This document shows positions 43,679-51,455 of a stretch of DNA of 64,000 nucleotides, piece by piece. A program made the translations under genes and the position numbers. Positions within the stretch are counted from its first letter, which is position 1; each line of letters opens with the position of its first letter. Where the stretch lies: the NCBI RefSeq assembly GCF_018531495.1, contig NZ_JAHDTI010000001.1:124001-188000 (forward strand). The letters run 5' to 3'. The notes under the pieces were generated by a model. That model saw only the letters and a program-made list of their open reading frames with translations, searched no databases and was not told the origin of the DNA. The DNA comes from Nonomuraea sediminis. Lineage in GTDB: Bacteria > Actinomycetota > Actinomycetes > Streptosporangiales > Streptosporangiaceae.

Positions 43679-45208
43679 ATGTCCGAGGAGGCGCGCTTAC
43701 GCTACGCATGGCGGGTGCTGTCCGTGGTCAGCCTGGCGAGCATCCTCATCGCGCTGGGCAGCAGCTCGCTGAACGTGGCGCTGCCCGAGGTGGTCAGGCA
43801 CTTCCACGCGAGCGCGGCCGCCGCCGGCTGGATGCTGCTGTCGTTCATGCTGGCCAGCACCGTGCTCATGGTCGTCTTCGGCCGTCTGGCGGACATGTAC
43901 GGCCGGCGGGCCATGTACCTGCTCGGGCTGGCCACCTACACCGTTGCCAGCCTGCTGCTCGGCTTCTCCCCCGGCGAGTGGTACGTCGTCGGGCTGCGGG
44001 TGTTCCAGGCAGCGGGGGGCGCGATGCTGCTGGCCAACAGCGCCGCCCTGCTCACCGACGCCTTCCCGCGCCGCCAGCTCGGCCGCGGCATGGGCATCTA
44101 CATCGCCTCCTTCTCCGTCGCCCAGCTCGTCGGCCCCACCCTGGGCGGGTTCCTCACGCACCGGTTCGGCTGGCAGTGGGTGTTCTGGTACAACGTGCCG
44201 GTGGGGCTGGCCTGCCTCGCCTGGGGCGCGTTCACGCTGCGCCGTACGGAAAGGTCCACCGGGGACAAGGGGATCGACCTGCCGGGCAACCTGCTGGTCC
44301 TGGTGTCCCTGGGCGGGCTGCTGTTCGGGCTGTCCCAGGTCGGCGACCGCGGCTGGACCGACCCGCTGGTACTCGGCGGGATCGTGGTGTTCGCCGGTCT
44401 GCTCCCGGTGTTCGTCCTCGTCGAGCGGCGCAGCCGCCATCCCGTGGTCGACGTGGGGTTGTTCGCCGACAGGGTGTTCGCCCTGGACCTGCTGGCCGCG
44501 TTCCTGAGCACCGTGGCGAGGATGGCGGTCGTCCTGCTGGTCGCCCTGTTCTACCAGGCGGTCCGCGGCGAGGATCCGGTGTCGGCCGGGCTCAGGATCC
44601 TCCCGCTGTCGGTCACCATGATGGTCGTCTCGGCCTGCGCGGGACCGCTCCAGGCCCGGTTCGACGCGCGCGTGGTCGCTCTCGCCGGCAACGTCGTCGG
44701 TACGGCGGGCCTGGTCGTGCTCCTCGCGTGCGTCTCCGCCGGCGGCGGGTACGCGCCGATCCTGGCGGCCCTGGTGCTGCTGGGCGCGGGCGGCGGGATG
44801 TTCATGCCCGCCACCGCCACCGCGGTGCTGGACGAGCTGCCCGCCCACCGGGTCGGCATCGTCAACGCGATGCGCCTCATGGTGCAGAACAGCGGCGTGG
44901 TGGTGAGCAACGCCCTGGCCCTGTCCCTGATCACGATCCCGCTGCCGGCCCCGCTGAGACCGGAGGTGTTCGCCGGCACCCTGTCGCGCACGGCGCCCGC
45001 GGCGGTCGACCAGTTGGTCGCCGGGTATCGGCTCTCGCTGGCCGTGATGACGGCTATCTCCCTGCTCGCCGTCCTCGCCTCGTACGGCGGGCGCAGGAGG
45101 ACCGCGGGCACCGACCGCCGTACGAAAGCGAAGGCGCTCACCGGCTCCACGCCTCAGCGGCCGCTCTCCGTGCCTGTTGAAGTAGATTGGCCCGATGGTC
45201 ACCGTTGA
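43679..45208 (+). CDS. MFS exporter, DHA2 (EmrB/QacA) family, copy 2
   Basis: A 509-residue paralogue of the divergent exporter, with about 14 helices. It has the motif-A loop VVFGRLADMYGRRAMYLLGL and the helix-5 motif SVAQLVGPTLGGFLTHRFG. A strong GGGAGGAG lies before the ATG at 43679. A basic cytoplasmic tail follows the last helix (GGRRRTAGTDRRTKAKALTG). Its last 14 nt overlap the start of the YjbR-type gene. The two copies share clear sequence but are far from identical, pointing to an old inverted duplication or stacked acquisition. Confidence 0.87.
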   Translation: MSEEARLRYAWRVLSVVSLASILIALGSSSLNVALPEVVRHFHASAAAAGWMLLSFMLASTVLMVVFGRLADMYGRRAMYLLGLATYTVASLLLGFSPGEWYVVGLRVFQAAGGAMLLANSAALLTDAFPRRQLGRGMGIYIASFSVAQLVGPTLGGFLTHRFGWQWVFWYNVPVGLACLAWGAFTLRRTERSTGDKGIDLPGNLLVLVSLGGLLFGLSQVGDRGWTDPLVLGGIVVFAGLLPVFVLVERRSRHPVVDVGLFADRVFALDLLAAFLSTVARMAVVLLVALFYQAVRGEDPVSAGLRILPLSVTMMVVSACAGPLQARFDARVVALAGNVVGTAGLVVLLACVSAGGGYAPILAALVLLGAGGGMFMPATATAVLDELPAHRVGIVNAMRLMVQNSGVVVSNALALSLITIPLPAPLRPEVFAGTLSRTAPAAVDQLVAGYRLSLAVMTAISLLAVLASYGGRRRTAGTDRRTKAKALTGSTPQRPLSVPVEVDWPDGHR

Positions 45209-45539
45209 GGACGTGCGCCGGCTGGCGTCGACGCTCCCCCGCTCCTCCGAGCACCTGATCAGGGACCGGATCAAGTTCCGCGTGGGCAGCATCGTGTACG
45301 TGGCCTTCTCCCGCGACGAGACCGTCATGGGCTTCGGCTTCCCCAAGGAGGAGCGGGCCGCGCTGGTGGCCGCCGAGCCGGAGAAGTTCATGCTGCCCAG
45401 CGAGTCCGACATGCGTTACAACTGGGTGCACGTCTGGATGGCGGCCATCGACGAGGCCGAGATGCGCGAGCTCGTCATCGAGGCCTGGCGCATGTGCGTG
45501 CCGAAGAAGGTCTACAACGCCTACACGACGCTGCGGTAG
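45195..45539 (+). CDS. MmcQ/YjbR family protein
   Basis: A 114-residue single-domain protein of the MmcQ/YjbR (CyaY-like double-wing) fold. It starts VEDVRRLASTLPRSSEHLI and has GFGFPKEERAALVAAEP in the middle and VIEAWRMCVPKKV near the end. Members are often annotated DNA-binding on structural grounds, but the function is unproven. It overlaps the end of the exporter gene by 14 nt in another frame, so it is probably co-transcribed. Its 3' end overlaps the convergent serine hydrolase gene by 19 nt. Confidence 0.8.
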   Translation: MVTVEDVRRLASTLPRSSEHLIRDRIKFRVGSIVYVAFSRDETVMGFGFPKEERAALVAAEPEKFMLPSESDMRYNWVHVWMAAIDEAEMRELVIEAWRMCVPKKVYNAYTTLR

Positions 45540-46390
45540 AGGTCGCGGGTCAGCGCGGTGATCCTGGCGACCGACGAGCTCCACGAGGCGCCCGCCGGGT
45601 GGGCCGTGAGCACGGCCATGATCAGCCGGTCGTCCTTGCCGAGCAGCCCCGTGGTGTGCAGGACGGGCCGCCCGTAGTCGGGCACGCCGGGCAGCGCCCC
45701 GCCCGAGTTCGCGGACTTCTTGACGCACTTGACCGCCGGCACGTCGCCGAAGCCCGACCAGCCCTGCTTGACCGCCCACGGCGCGCGCACCGCGCTCGGG
45801 ATGCCGAAGGTCTGGTCGAAGCCGTCGCTACCGCACGGCGTGGACGCGCGCAGGTGCCCCAGGATCGTGTCGCGGACCCGGCCGTCGGCGGTGTCGAGCA
45901 GGTAGCGGTAGGTCCTGACCACGTCGTACGCGCTCAAGGAGGTGTAGCCCCAGAAGCCCGGCTTGCTGGCCGGCGGCGGGGCCGTGTCGGCGAGCCCGAG
46001 CTTGCGGGCCACGCGCTTGATGATGGCGCCCTTGCCGTCCCTGTCCCAGAACGTGCTGGCCGCGTCGTCGTCGCTGGAGCGCAGCATCACCTTCAGCAGC
46101 GCCGCGTCCCCCGCGGGCACGCCGGCGTGGCTCTCCAGGTAGTCGATCGCGATCATGATCTTCACGACGGAGGCCGAGCGGAACTTCCTGTGCGCGTTCC
46201 TGGTCGCCACGATCTTGCCGGCCTTGCGGTCGAAGACCACCCACCCGGCCGTCGTGCCGAACGGCACCTTCGGGGCGGCAGCCGTACCGCTGCTGATGAT
46301 GGAGGCCGACGCGGGCGCCGCTGGTCCCGCGACACATCCGGCTGCAAGGGGTACGGCTGCCGCCACGGCGGCCCAGGGCTTGATTCGCAT
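45521..46390 (-). CDS. Lipoprotein serine hydrolase of the beta-lactamase/PBP fold
   Basis: A 289-residue exported protein. The signal peptide ends in a lipobox-like LAAGC at Cys19, so it is probably a membrane-anchored lipoprotein, although an alternative Ala-rich cleavage site follows. The catalytic SxxK is in RSASVVKIMIAID, the second motif may be in MLRSSDDDAAS, and a KTG-like KQG occurs in WAVKQGWSG. This places it among class-A beta-lactamase-like or D,D-carboxypeptidase-like enzymes acting on peptidoglycan or beta-lactams. It is divergent from the PTS operon. Confidence 0.78.
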   Translation of the reverse strand: MRIKPWAAVAAAVPLAAGCVAGPAAPASASIISSGTAAAPKVPFGTTAGWVVFDRKAGKIVATRNAHRKFRSASVVKIMIAIDYLESHAGVPAGDAALLKVMLRSSDDDAASTFWDRDGKGAIIKRVARKLGLADTAPPPASKPGFWGYTSLSAYDVVRTYRYLLDTADGRVRDTILGHLRASTPCGSDGFDQTFGIPSAVRAPWAVKQGWSGFGDVPAVKCVKKSANSGGALPGVPDYGRPVLHTTGLLGKDDRLIMAVLTAHPAGASWSSSVARITALTRDLYRSVV

Positions 46391-46423
46391 CCGCCATAAC
46401 TACCAGATTCGGAAATGTCACTC

Positions 46424-46451
46424 TTGACCGACCAACGAAAGCGGGTATAAA
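46424..46451 (+). promoter_or_regulatory. Sigma-70-type promoter of the PTS operon
   Basis: TTGACC (46424-46429) and TATAAA (46446-46451) are separated by 16 bp, an excellent housekeeping promoter by actinobacterial standards, about 40 bp before the DeoR start. Confidence 0.65.
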
Positions 46452-46458
46452 CAAAGCA

Positions 46459-46491
46459 GAACCAACATCGAAACGGCGGTGAACCAACATC
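46459..46491 (+). promoter_or_regulatory. 11-bp direct repeats, candidate DeoR operator
   Basis: GAACCAACATC occurs exactly twice, at 46459-46469 and 46481-46491, with a 22-bp period (two helical turns), between the promoter and the regulator start codon. A partial match GACCAAC lies at 46430 inside the promoter. This is consistent with autoregulation by the DeoR protein. Confidence 0.55.
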
Positions 46492-47253
46492 ATGTACGCC
46501 GAGGAGCGGCAGCAGGAGATCCTCCGCAGGGCGCGCGCGTCCGGGCGGGTCGACGTGGTGTCGCTGGCCGACGAGCTCGACGTGACGACCGAGACGATCC
46601 GCCGCGACCTGACGGCGCTCGAGAGGGCGGGCGTGCTGCGCCGGGTGCACGGCGGCGCGATCCCGGTGGAGCGGCTCGGGTTCGAGCCCGCGCTGTCGGC
46701 CCGCGACGAGGTGATGACCGCGGAGAAGGAGCGCATCGCCAAGGCCGCGCTGGCCGAGCTGCCCGAGGACGGCTCGGTGATCATCGACGCGGGCACCACC
46801 ACCGGGCGGCTGGTGCAGATCCTGCCGCCCGACAGGGAGCTCACGGTCGTGGTCAACTCGCCGCCGCTGGCGACCGTGCTGGCCGCGCGGGCCAACCTGC
46901 ACGTGATCATGCTGGGCGGCCGGGTCCGCGGGCGCACGCTGGCCACAGTCGACGACTGGGCGCTGCAGCCGCTCGCGCACCTGCACGTGGACGTGGCGTT
47001 CATGGCCACCAACGGCTGCTCGACCGCCAACGGCCTGACCACCCCCGACCCGGCGGAGGCGGCGATCAAGCGGGCGATGGTGAAGGCGGCGCAGCGGTGC
47101 GTGCTGCTGGCCGACCACACCAAGTTCACCAACACCTACCTGGCCGGCTTCGCCTCGCTGCAGGAGATCGACGTCGTCATCACCGACACGGGGCTGGACC
47201 TGTCGGTCGCCGCCGAGCTGTCGGCGGCGGGGCCCGAGGTGGTGCGCGCATGA
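46492..47253 (+). CDS. DeoR-family transcriptional regulator of the PTS operon
   Basis: A 253-residue regulator. The N-terminal helix-turn-helix (about 5-57) has DVVSLADELDVTTETIRRDL and the DeoR hallmark RRVHGGA. The C-terminal sugar-phosphate-binding domain of the ribose-5-phosphate isomerase fold includes IIDAGTTTGRL and LLADHTKF. Such proteins usually repress their operon until a phosphorylated sugar binds, commonly fructose-1-phosphate or a related ester. The PfkB start overlaps its stop as ATGA. Repeats just upstream are its probable operator. Confidence 0.9.
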   Translation: MYAEERQQEILRRARASGRVDVVSLADELDVTTETIRRDLTALERAGVLRRVHGGAIPVERLGFEPALSARDEVMTAEKERIAKAALAELPEDGSVIIDAGTTTGRLVQILPPDRELTVVVNSPPLATVLAARANLHVIMLGGRVRGRTLATVDDWALQPLAHLHVDVAFMATNGCSTANGLTTPDPAEAAIKRAMVKAAQRCVLLADHTKFTNTYLAGFASLQEIDVVITDTGLDLSVAAELSAAGPEVVRA

Positions 47254-48248
47254 TCCTGACGCTGACCCTCAATCCCAGCCTCGACCGCACGATCGAGATC
47301 GCCTACCTGGACCGCGGCACGGTCATCAGGGCCGCGGCGGCGCGCCTCGATCCGGGCGGCAAGGGGGTCAACGTCTCGCGCGCCCTGCTGGCCAACGGGA
47401 TCGCCGGCCGCGCGGTCGTCCCCTTCGGCGGTGACGAGGGGCGGCAGCTCGTCCACCTGCTCGAGCTGGCGGGCCTGGACATGATCACGGTGCCGGTCGC
47501 CGGCCGTACCCGCTCGAACGTCACGCTCGCGGAGCCGGACGGCACCACCACCAAGATCAACGAACCTGGCATGGCCCTGTCGCTGGACGAGCTCGACACC
47601 ATCGCGGAGGCCGTCCTCATCGCCGCCCACCCGCCGGCACCCGGTCAGCCGGGCGCCGCGGACTGGGTGGTGGCCTCGGGGAGCCTGCCGCCCGAGGTCC
47701 CGGCCGACGTGTACGCGCGGCTGTGCCGGAGGTTCGCCGAGGCGGGCATCAACGTGGCGGTCGACACCAGCGGGCCCGCCCTGGCCTGCGCGCTGGCGGC
47801 CGGGCCCGCCCTGGTCAAGCCCAACCTGGACGAGCTCGCCGACGCGACGGGCATGGCGCTGCGGTGCGTCGGCGACGTGGCCGCGGCCGCGGGGAAACTG
47901 CGCGCCGCCGGGGCGCGGGCCGTGCTCGCCAGCCTCGGCGCCGACGGTGCCATGCTCGTCTCCGACGAAGGCCTGTGGTACGGCCGGGCCCCTGTCGACG
48001 AGCCCCGCAGCTCGGTGGGGGCGGGAGACGCCATGCTGGCGGGCTTCCTGGCCGGTGGCGCCCGCGGCCCCGGAGCCCTGGCGGAGGCCCTGGCCTGGGG
48101 CGCGGCCGCGGTCTCCCTGCCCGGCAGCCGGGTGCCCTCCCCCGCCGACATCGACAGAACCCGGGTCCACGTGGGTCCACCCGACCCTGCCCGTCCCCTG
48201 TACACGACTCCCCATGCCCCACCCGGCGACGAGGCCGCGGCCCAGTAG
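47250..48248 (+). CDS. PfkB-family phosphofructokinase (1-phosphofructokinase / tagatose-6-phosphate kinase type)
   Basis: A 332-residue ribokinase-fold kinase of the FruK/LacC subgroup, which phosphorylates a ketohexose monophosphate to the bisphosphate. It has the FruK-type start MILTLTLNPSLDRTIEI, the substrate loop LDPGGKGVNVSRAL and the catalytic GAGDAMLAGFLAG near the C-terminus. The substrate could be fructose-1-phosphate or tagatose-6-phosphate. The presence of a dehydrogenase further down suggests that its substrate is made by oxidising a hexitol phosphate. Start and regulator stop overlap by 4 nt. Confidence 0.88.
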   Translation: MILTLTLNPSLDRTIEIAYLDRGTVIRAAAARLDPGGKGVNVSRALLANGIAGRAVVPFGGDEGRQLVHLLELAGLDMITVPVAGRTRSNVTLAEPDGTTTKINEPGMALSLDELDTIAEAVLIAAHPPAPGQPGAADWVVASGSLPPEVPADVYARLCRRFAEAGINVAVDTSGPALACALAAGPALVKPNLDELADATGMALRCVGDVAAAAGKLRAAGARAVLASLGADGAMLVSDEGLWYGRAPVDEPRSSVGAGDAMLAGFLAGGARGPGALAEALAWGAAAVSLPGSRVPSPADIDRTRVHVGPPDPARPLYTTPHAPPGDEAAAQ

Positions 48249-48294
48249 AGGGCGCCGACCTGTCATCGCTCATCCCCCCGAAGGAGCACGTCCC

Positions 48295-49452
48295 ATGGCC
48301 GACACCTACACCCCTCCGGTTGTCGGGACCGGAATCAAGGCCTCCATCCAGCGCCTGGGCGGTCATCTGGCCGGGATGATCATGCCGAACATCGGCGCGT
48401 TCATCGCCTGGGGCCTGATCACCGCCCTGTTCATCCCCACGGGCTGGGTCCCGAACGAGATGTTCGCCAAGCTCGTCGGCCCGATCATCACGATGCTGCT
48501 GCCCATCCTCATCGGCTACACCGGCGGCCGGATGGTGCACGGCCAGCGAGGCGCGGTCGTCGGCGCCGTGGCCACGATGGGTGTGGTCGTGGGTGCGGAC
48601 ATCCCGATGTTCCTCGGCGCGATGGTCATCGGCCCGCTCGCGGCCTTCGTCCTGAAGTACGTGGACAGGTTCACCGAGGAGCGGACCAAGGCCGGCTTCG
48701 AGATGCTGGTCGACAACTTCACCGCCGGCATCGTGGGTGGCGCGATGGCGCTGCTGGGCGCCTGGGGCATCGGCCCGATCGTCCGGGTCGTGACCACGAC
48801 GGCGGGCGACGCGGTCGAGTGGCTGATCACCCGTGACCTGCTGCCCATCGCCAGCGTCCTCATCGAGCCCGCCAAGGTGCTGTTCCTCAACAACGCCATC
48901 AACCACGGCGTGCTCGGCCCGCTGGGCGTGGTGCAGGCCAAGGAGGCGGGCAAGTCGATCCTGTTCATGCTGGAGTCGAACCCGGGTCCCGGCCTCGGGC
49001 TGCTGCTGGCCTACCTGTTCTTCGGCCCGCGCCAGCTGCGTCCCAGCACGCCCGCCGCGATCATCATCCACTTCTTCGGCGGCATCCACGAGATCTACTT
49101 CCCGTACGTGCTGATGAAGCCCCGCCTGATCCTGGCCACCATCCTGGGCGGCGCGGCGGGCGTGTTCACCTTCCTGGTCACCGGCGCGGGCCTGGTCGCC
49201 ACGCCGTCGCCGGGCAGCATCTTCGCCTACATCGCCGTCACCCCGAAGGGCGGCTGGTTCGGCGTGATCCTCGGGATCCTGGTCGCGGCCGGCGTCTCGT
49301 TCCTGGTCGCGGCGGTCCTGCTCGGCTTCGGGCGCGGCGAGAAGCCAGAGGAGACCCAGGACCAGCCCGAGACGCCCGCCGTGGACGAAGCCGCCGATGC
49401 CGAGACCGAGGCCGGCGACAAGGCCGACGCCACCAGAACGCAAGGAGCCTGA
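48295..49452 (+). CDS. PTS EIIC, mannitol-type permease
   Basis: A 385-residue membrane permease of the fructose-mannitol PTS family. It closely follows the IIC half of MtlA: MIMPNIGAFIAWGLITALFI, the GGRMVHGQRG loop, and the substrate-site GGIHEIYFPYVLMKPR. It lacks the fused IIB and IIA domains of E. coli MtlA, which are encoded separately downstream. The last 45 residues form an acidic cytoplasmic tail. The ATG at 48295 has GAAGGAG 8 nt upstream. It transports and phosphorylates a hexitol, most likely mannitol or a relative. Confidence 0.88.
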   Translation: MADTYTPPVVGTGIKASIQRLGGHLAGMIMPNIGAFIAWGLITALFIPTGWVPNEMFAKLVGPIITMLLPILIGYTGGRMVHGQRGAVVGAVATMGVVVGADIPMFLGAMVIGPLAAFVLKYVDRFTEERTKAGFEMLVDNFTAGIVGGAMALLGAWGIGPIVRVVTTTAGDAVEWLITRDLLPIASVLIEPAKVLFLNNAINHGVLGPLGVVQAKEAGKSILFMLESNPGPGLGLLLAYLFFGPRQLRPSTPAAIIIHFFGGIHEIYFPYVLMKPRLILATILGGAAGVFTFLVTGAGLVATPSPGSIFAYIAVTPKGGWFGVILGILVAAGVSFLVAAVLLGFGRGEKPEETQDQPETPAVDEAADAETEAGDKADATRTQGA

Positions 49453-49456
49453 TCAC

Positions 49457-49765
49457 GTGACCACCATCGACACCAAGGACATCCGCAAGATCATCGTCGC
49501 CTGCGACGCGGGCATGGGCAGCAGCGTCATGCTGGCGAGCACGCTGCGCAAGCAGCTCATGGGCACCGGCGTCGAGGTCGAGCACACCCCGGTCAACGAC
49601 ATCCCCGCCGACGCCGACGTGGTGCTGTGCCACGTCGGCCTGGCGGCCAGGGCCCGCGCCGGCGCGCCCGGCAAGGTGCTGCTCTCGTTCCAGATCTTCC
49701 TGGGCGACCCGGTGGTCACCAACCTGGTCTCCACCATCAAGAAGGGCGGCACGGTCAGTGCATGA
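49457..49765 (+). CDS. PTS EIIB, mannitol-type
   Basis: A 102-residue separate IIB protein. The phospho-cysteine lies in IVACDAGMGSSVMLAS, the active-site loop of mannitol/lactate-type IIB domains. It passes phosphate from IIA to the sugar bound in IIC. The GTG start at 49457 is 4 nt after the IIC stop, with AAGGAG upstream. Its end overlaps the IIA start by 8 nt. Confidence 0.9.
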   Translation: MTTIDTKDIRKIIVACDAGMGSSVMLASTLRKQLMGTGVEVEHTPVNDIPADADVVLCHVGLAARARAGAPGKVLLSFQIFLGDPVVTNLVSTIKKGGTVSA

Positions 49766-50171
49766 GGTTCTCGACAGGAGCGCCGTGCGCATGAACGCCA
49801 CGGCCTCCAACCGCGACGACGCGATCCGGCAGTGCGGCCGCGTCCTGGTCGACGTGGGCGCGGTGGCCGAGCCGTACATCGAGGCCATGCTCCAACGCGA
49901 GCGGTCGATCTCCACCTACGTCGGCGAGGGTTTCGCGATCCCGCACGGCTACAAGGACGGGGTGCTGCGCGACGCGATCTGCTTCGTGCGCTTCCCCGGC
50001 GGGGTCGACTGGGACGGCGAGCAGGTGACCGTGTGCGTCGGCATCGCGGCAGGCGGCGGCGGGCACGTCAAGCTGCTGTCGGAGCTGGCCGAGATCCTGC
50101 TCGACCCGGACCGCGCCCGCGCGCTGCGCGAGGCGTCCGACGTCGATACGGTGCTGAAGGAGCTGCGGTGA
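49758..50171 (+). CDS. PTS EIIA, mannitol/fructose-type
   Basis: A 137-residue IIA of the fructose-mannitol family. The phospho-histidine is in VGEGFAIPHGYKDGV. It accepts phosphate from HPr and donates it to IIB. The N-terminus NRDDAIRQCGRVLVDVGAV matches the usual first helices of the domain. The GTG at 49758 overlaps the IIB stop, and its own stop overlaps the dehydrogenase GTG as GTGA. Confidence 0.9.
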   Translation: MHEVLDRSAVRMNATASNRDDAIRQCGRVLVDVGAVAEPYIEAMLQRERSISTYVGEGFAIPHGYKDGVLRDAICFVRFPGGVDWDGEQVTVCVGIAAGGGGHVKLLSELAEILLDPDRARALREASDVDTVLKELR

Positions 50172-51172
50172 AGGTCGCGCGATTCCATGCCCCCGGCGAC
50201 ATCCGCGTCGAGGACGCCCCCGAGCCCGAGGCCGGGCCGGGCGAGCTGAAGATCAGGGTGCGCAACTGCTCCACCTGCGGCACCGACGCCAAGATCTTCA
50301 AGTACGGTCACCACCACATCCGCCCGCCGAGGGTGATGGGGCACGAGATCGCCGGCGATGTCGTCGGGACCGGCGAGCGCGTCCAGGTGATCGCGGCGAT
50401 CCCGTGCGGCACCTGCCAGGACTGCCTGCGCGGCCGCATGACGGTCTGCCCGAACCAGGAGTCGATGGGCTACCACTACGACGGCGGCTTCGCCGAGTAC
50501 ATGGTCGTCCCCGCCAAGGTGCTGGCGGTCAACGGCGTCAACCGCATCCCCGACGGCGTCGGATACGCCGAGGCGTCCGTGGCCGAGCCGCTGGCCTGCG
50601 TGCTCAACGGCCAGCAGCTCGCGCGCGTCGGCCCCGGCGACGAGGTGGTGGTGATGGGCGCGGGCCCGATCGGCTGCCTGCACGTACGGCTGGCGCGCGC
50701 CAGGGGCGCCGCCCGGGTGGCGCTCGTGGACGTCAACGCCGAACGGCTGGCGATGGCCGCCAAGCTCGTCGAGCCCGACGCCGTGATCGACGCCGACCCG
50801 GTGGAGTCGGTGCTCGAGCTGACCGGCGGCAGGGGCGCGGACGTGGTGATCACGGCGGCGGCCTCCGGCGCGGCGCAGGAGCAGGCGCTGCGGATGGCGG
50901 CCAGGCAGGGCCGCATCAGCTTCTTCGGCGGGCTGCCCAAGGACGACCCGATCATCCGCTGCGATTCGAACCTGGTGCACTACCGGGAGCTGACGATCGT
51001 GGGCGCCAACGGTTCCAGCCCCGCACACAACGCCGAGGCGCTCGCGCTGATCGCCTCGGGCGCGGTCCCGGTGGCCGACCTGATCACGCACCGGCTGCCG
51101 CTCGACGGCGTGCTGGACGCGATCGACCTGGTCAGCAGGGGCGCGGCCATCAAGGTCACGATCGAACCCTGA
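50168..51172 (+). CDS. Zinc-dependent polyol (phosphate) dehydrogenase, MDR family
   Basis: A 334-residue medium-chain dehydrogenase. The catalytic zinc Cys is in NCSTCGTDAK, with MGHEIAGDVVG following. The structural zinc site is CGTCQDCLRGRMTVC, and the Rossmann loop is VVVMGAGPIGCLHV. It resembles sorbitol, galactitol-1-phosphate and arabitol-phosphate dehydrogenases. Lying between IIA and HPr, it should oxidise the phosphorylated hexitol delivered by the PTS. It is not the long-chain MtlD type usually found with mannitol systems. Oxidation of mannitol-1-phosphate at C2 would give fructose-1-phosphate, which suits the PfkB kinase (inference). Confidence 0.85.
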   Translation: MKVARFHAPGDIRVEDAPEPEAGPGELKIRVRNCSTCGTDAKIFKYGHHHIRPPRVMGHEIAGDVVGTGERVQVIAAIPCGTCQDCLRGRMTVCPNQESMGYHYDGGFAEYMVVPAKVLAVNGVNRIPDGVGYAEASVAEPLACVLNGQQLARVGPGDEVVVMGAGPIGCLHVRLARARGAARVALVDVNAERLAMAAKLVEPDAVIDADPVESVLELTGGRGADVVITAAASGAAQEQALRMAARQGRISFFGGLPKDDPIIRCDSNLVHYRELTIVGANGSSPAHNAEALALIASGAVPVADLITHRLPLDGVLDAIDLVSRGAAIKVTIEP

Positions 51173-51182
51173 GGAGGTAGCC

Positions 51183-51455
51183 ATGGCTAGCCGTACGGTG
51201 GTGATCGCCTCGGCCAGCGGGCTGCACGCCCGCCCCGCCAAGCTGTTCGTGCAGGCGGCGACGCGCCTGGGCGTGCCGGTGCGGATCCGGCTCGGCGAGA
51301 AGGCGGTGCCCGCGAGCAGCATGCTCGGCGTGCTCTCGCTCGGCGCGGTGCACGGCACCGAGGTGACGCTGGAATCCGACGCGCCCGGCGGCGACGAGGC
51401 CGTCGCCGAGCTGGCCGCGATGCTGGCCCGCGACCTGGACGCCGTCGATGGGTGA
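51183..51455 (+). CDS. ptsH: HPr phosphocarrier protein
   Basis: A 90-residue HPr. The phospho-His is in ASGLHARPAKLFV (His16) and the regulatory-serine region reads VPASSMLGVLSLG. It shuttles phosphate from Enzyme I to IIA. A strong GAGGAGG lies before the ATG at 51183. The Enzyme I gene overlaps its 3' end by 8 nt. HPr encoded inside a sugar-specific operon suggests either a dedicated carrier or the organism's only one. Confidence 0.92.
   Translation: MASRTVVIASASGLHARPAKLFVQAATRLGVPVRIRLGEKAVPASSMLGVLSLGAVHGTEVTLESDAPGGDEAVAELAAMLARDLDAVDG

Noticed and set aside
46459..46491. Short direct repeats considered as a CRISPR fragment
   Set aside because: Only two 11-bp units, no longer repeat, no cas genes; position fits an operator.
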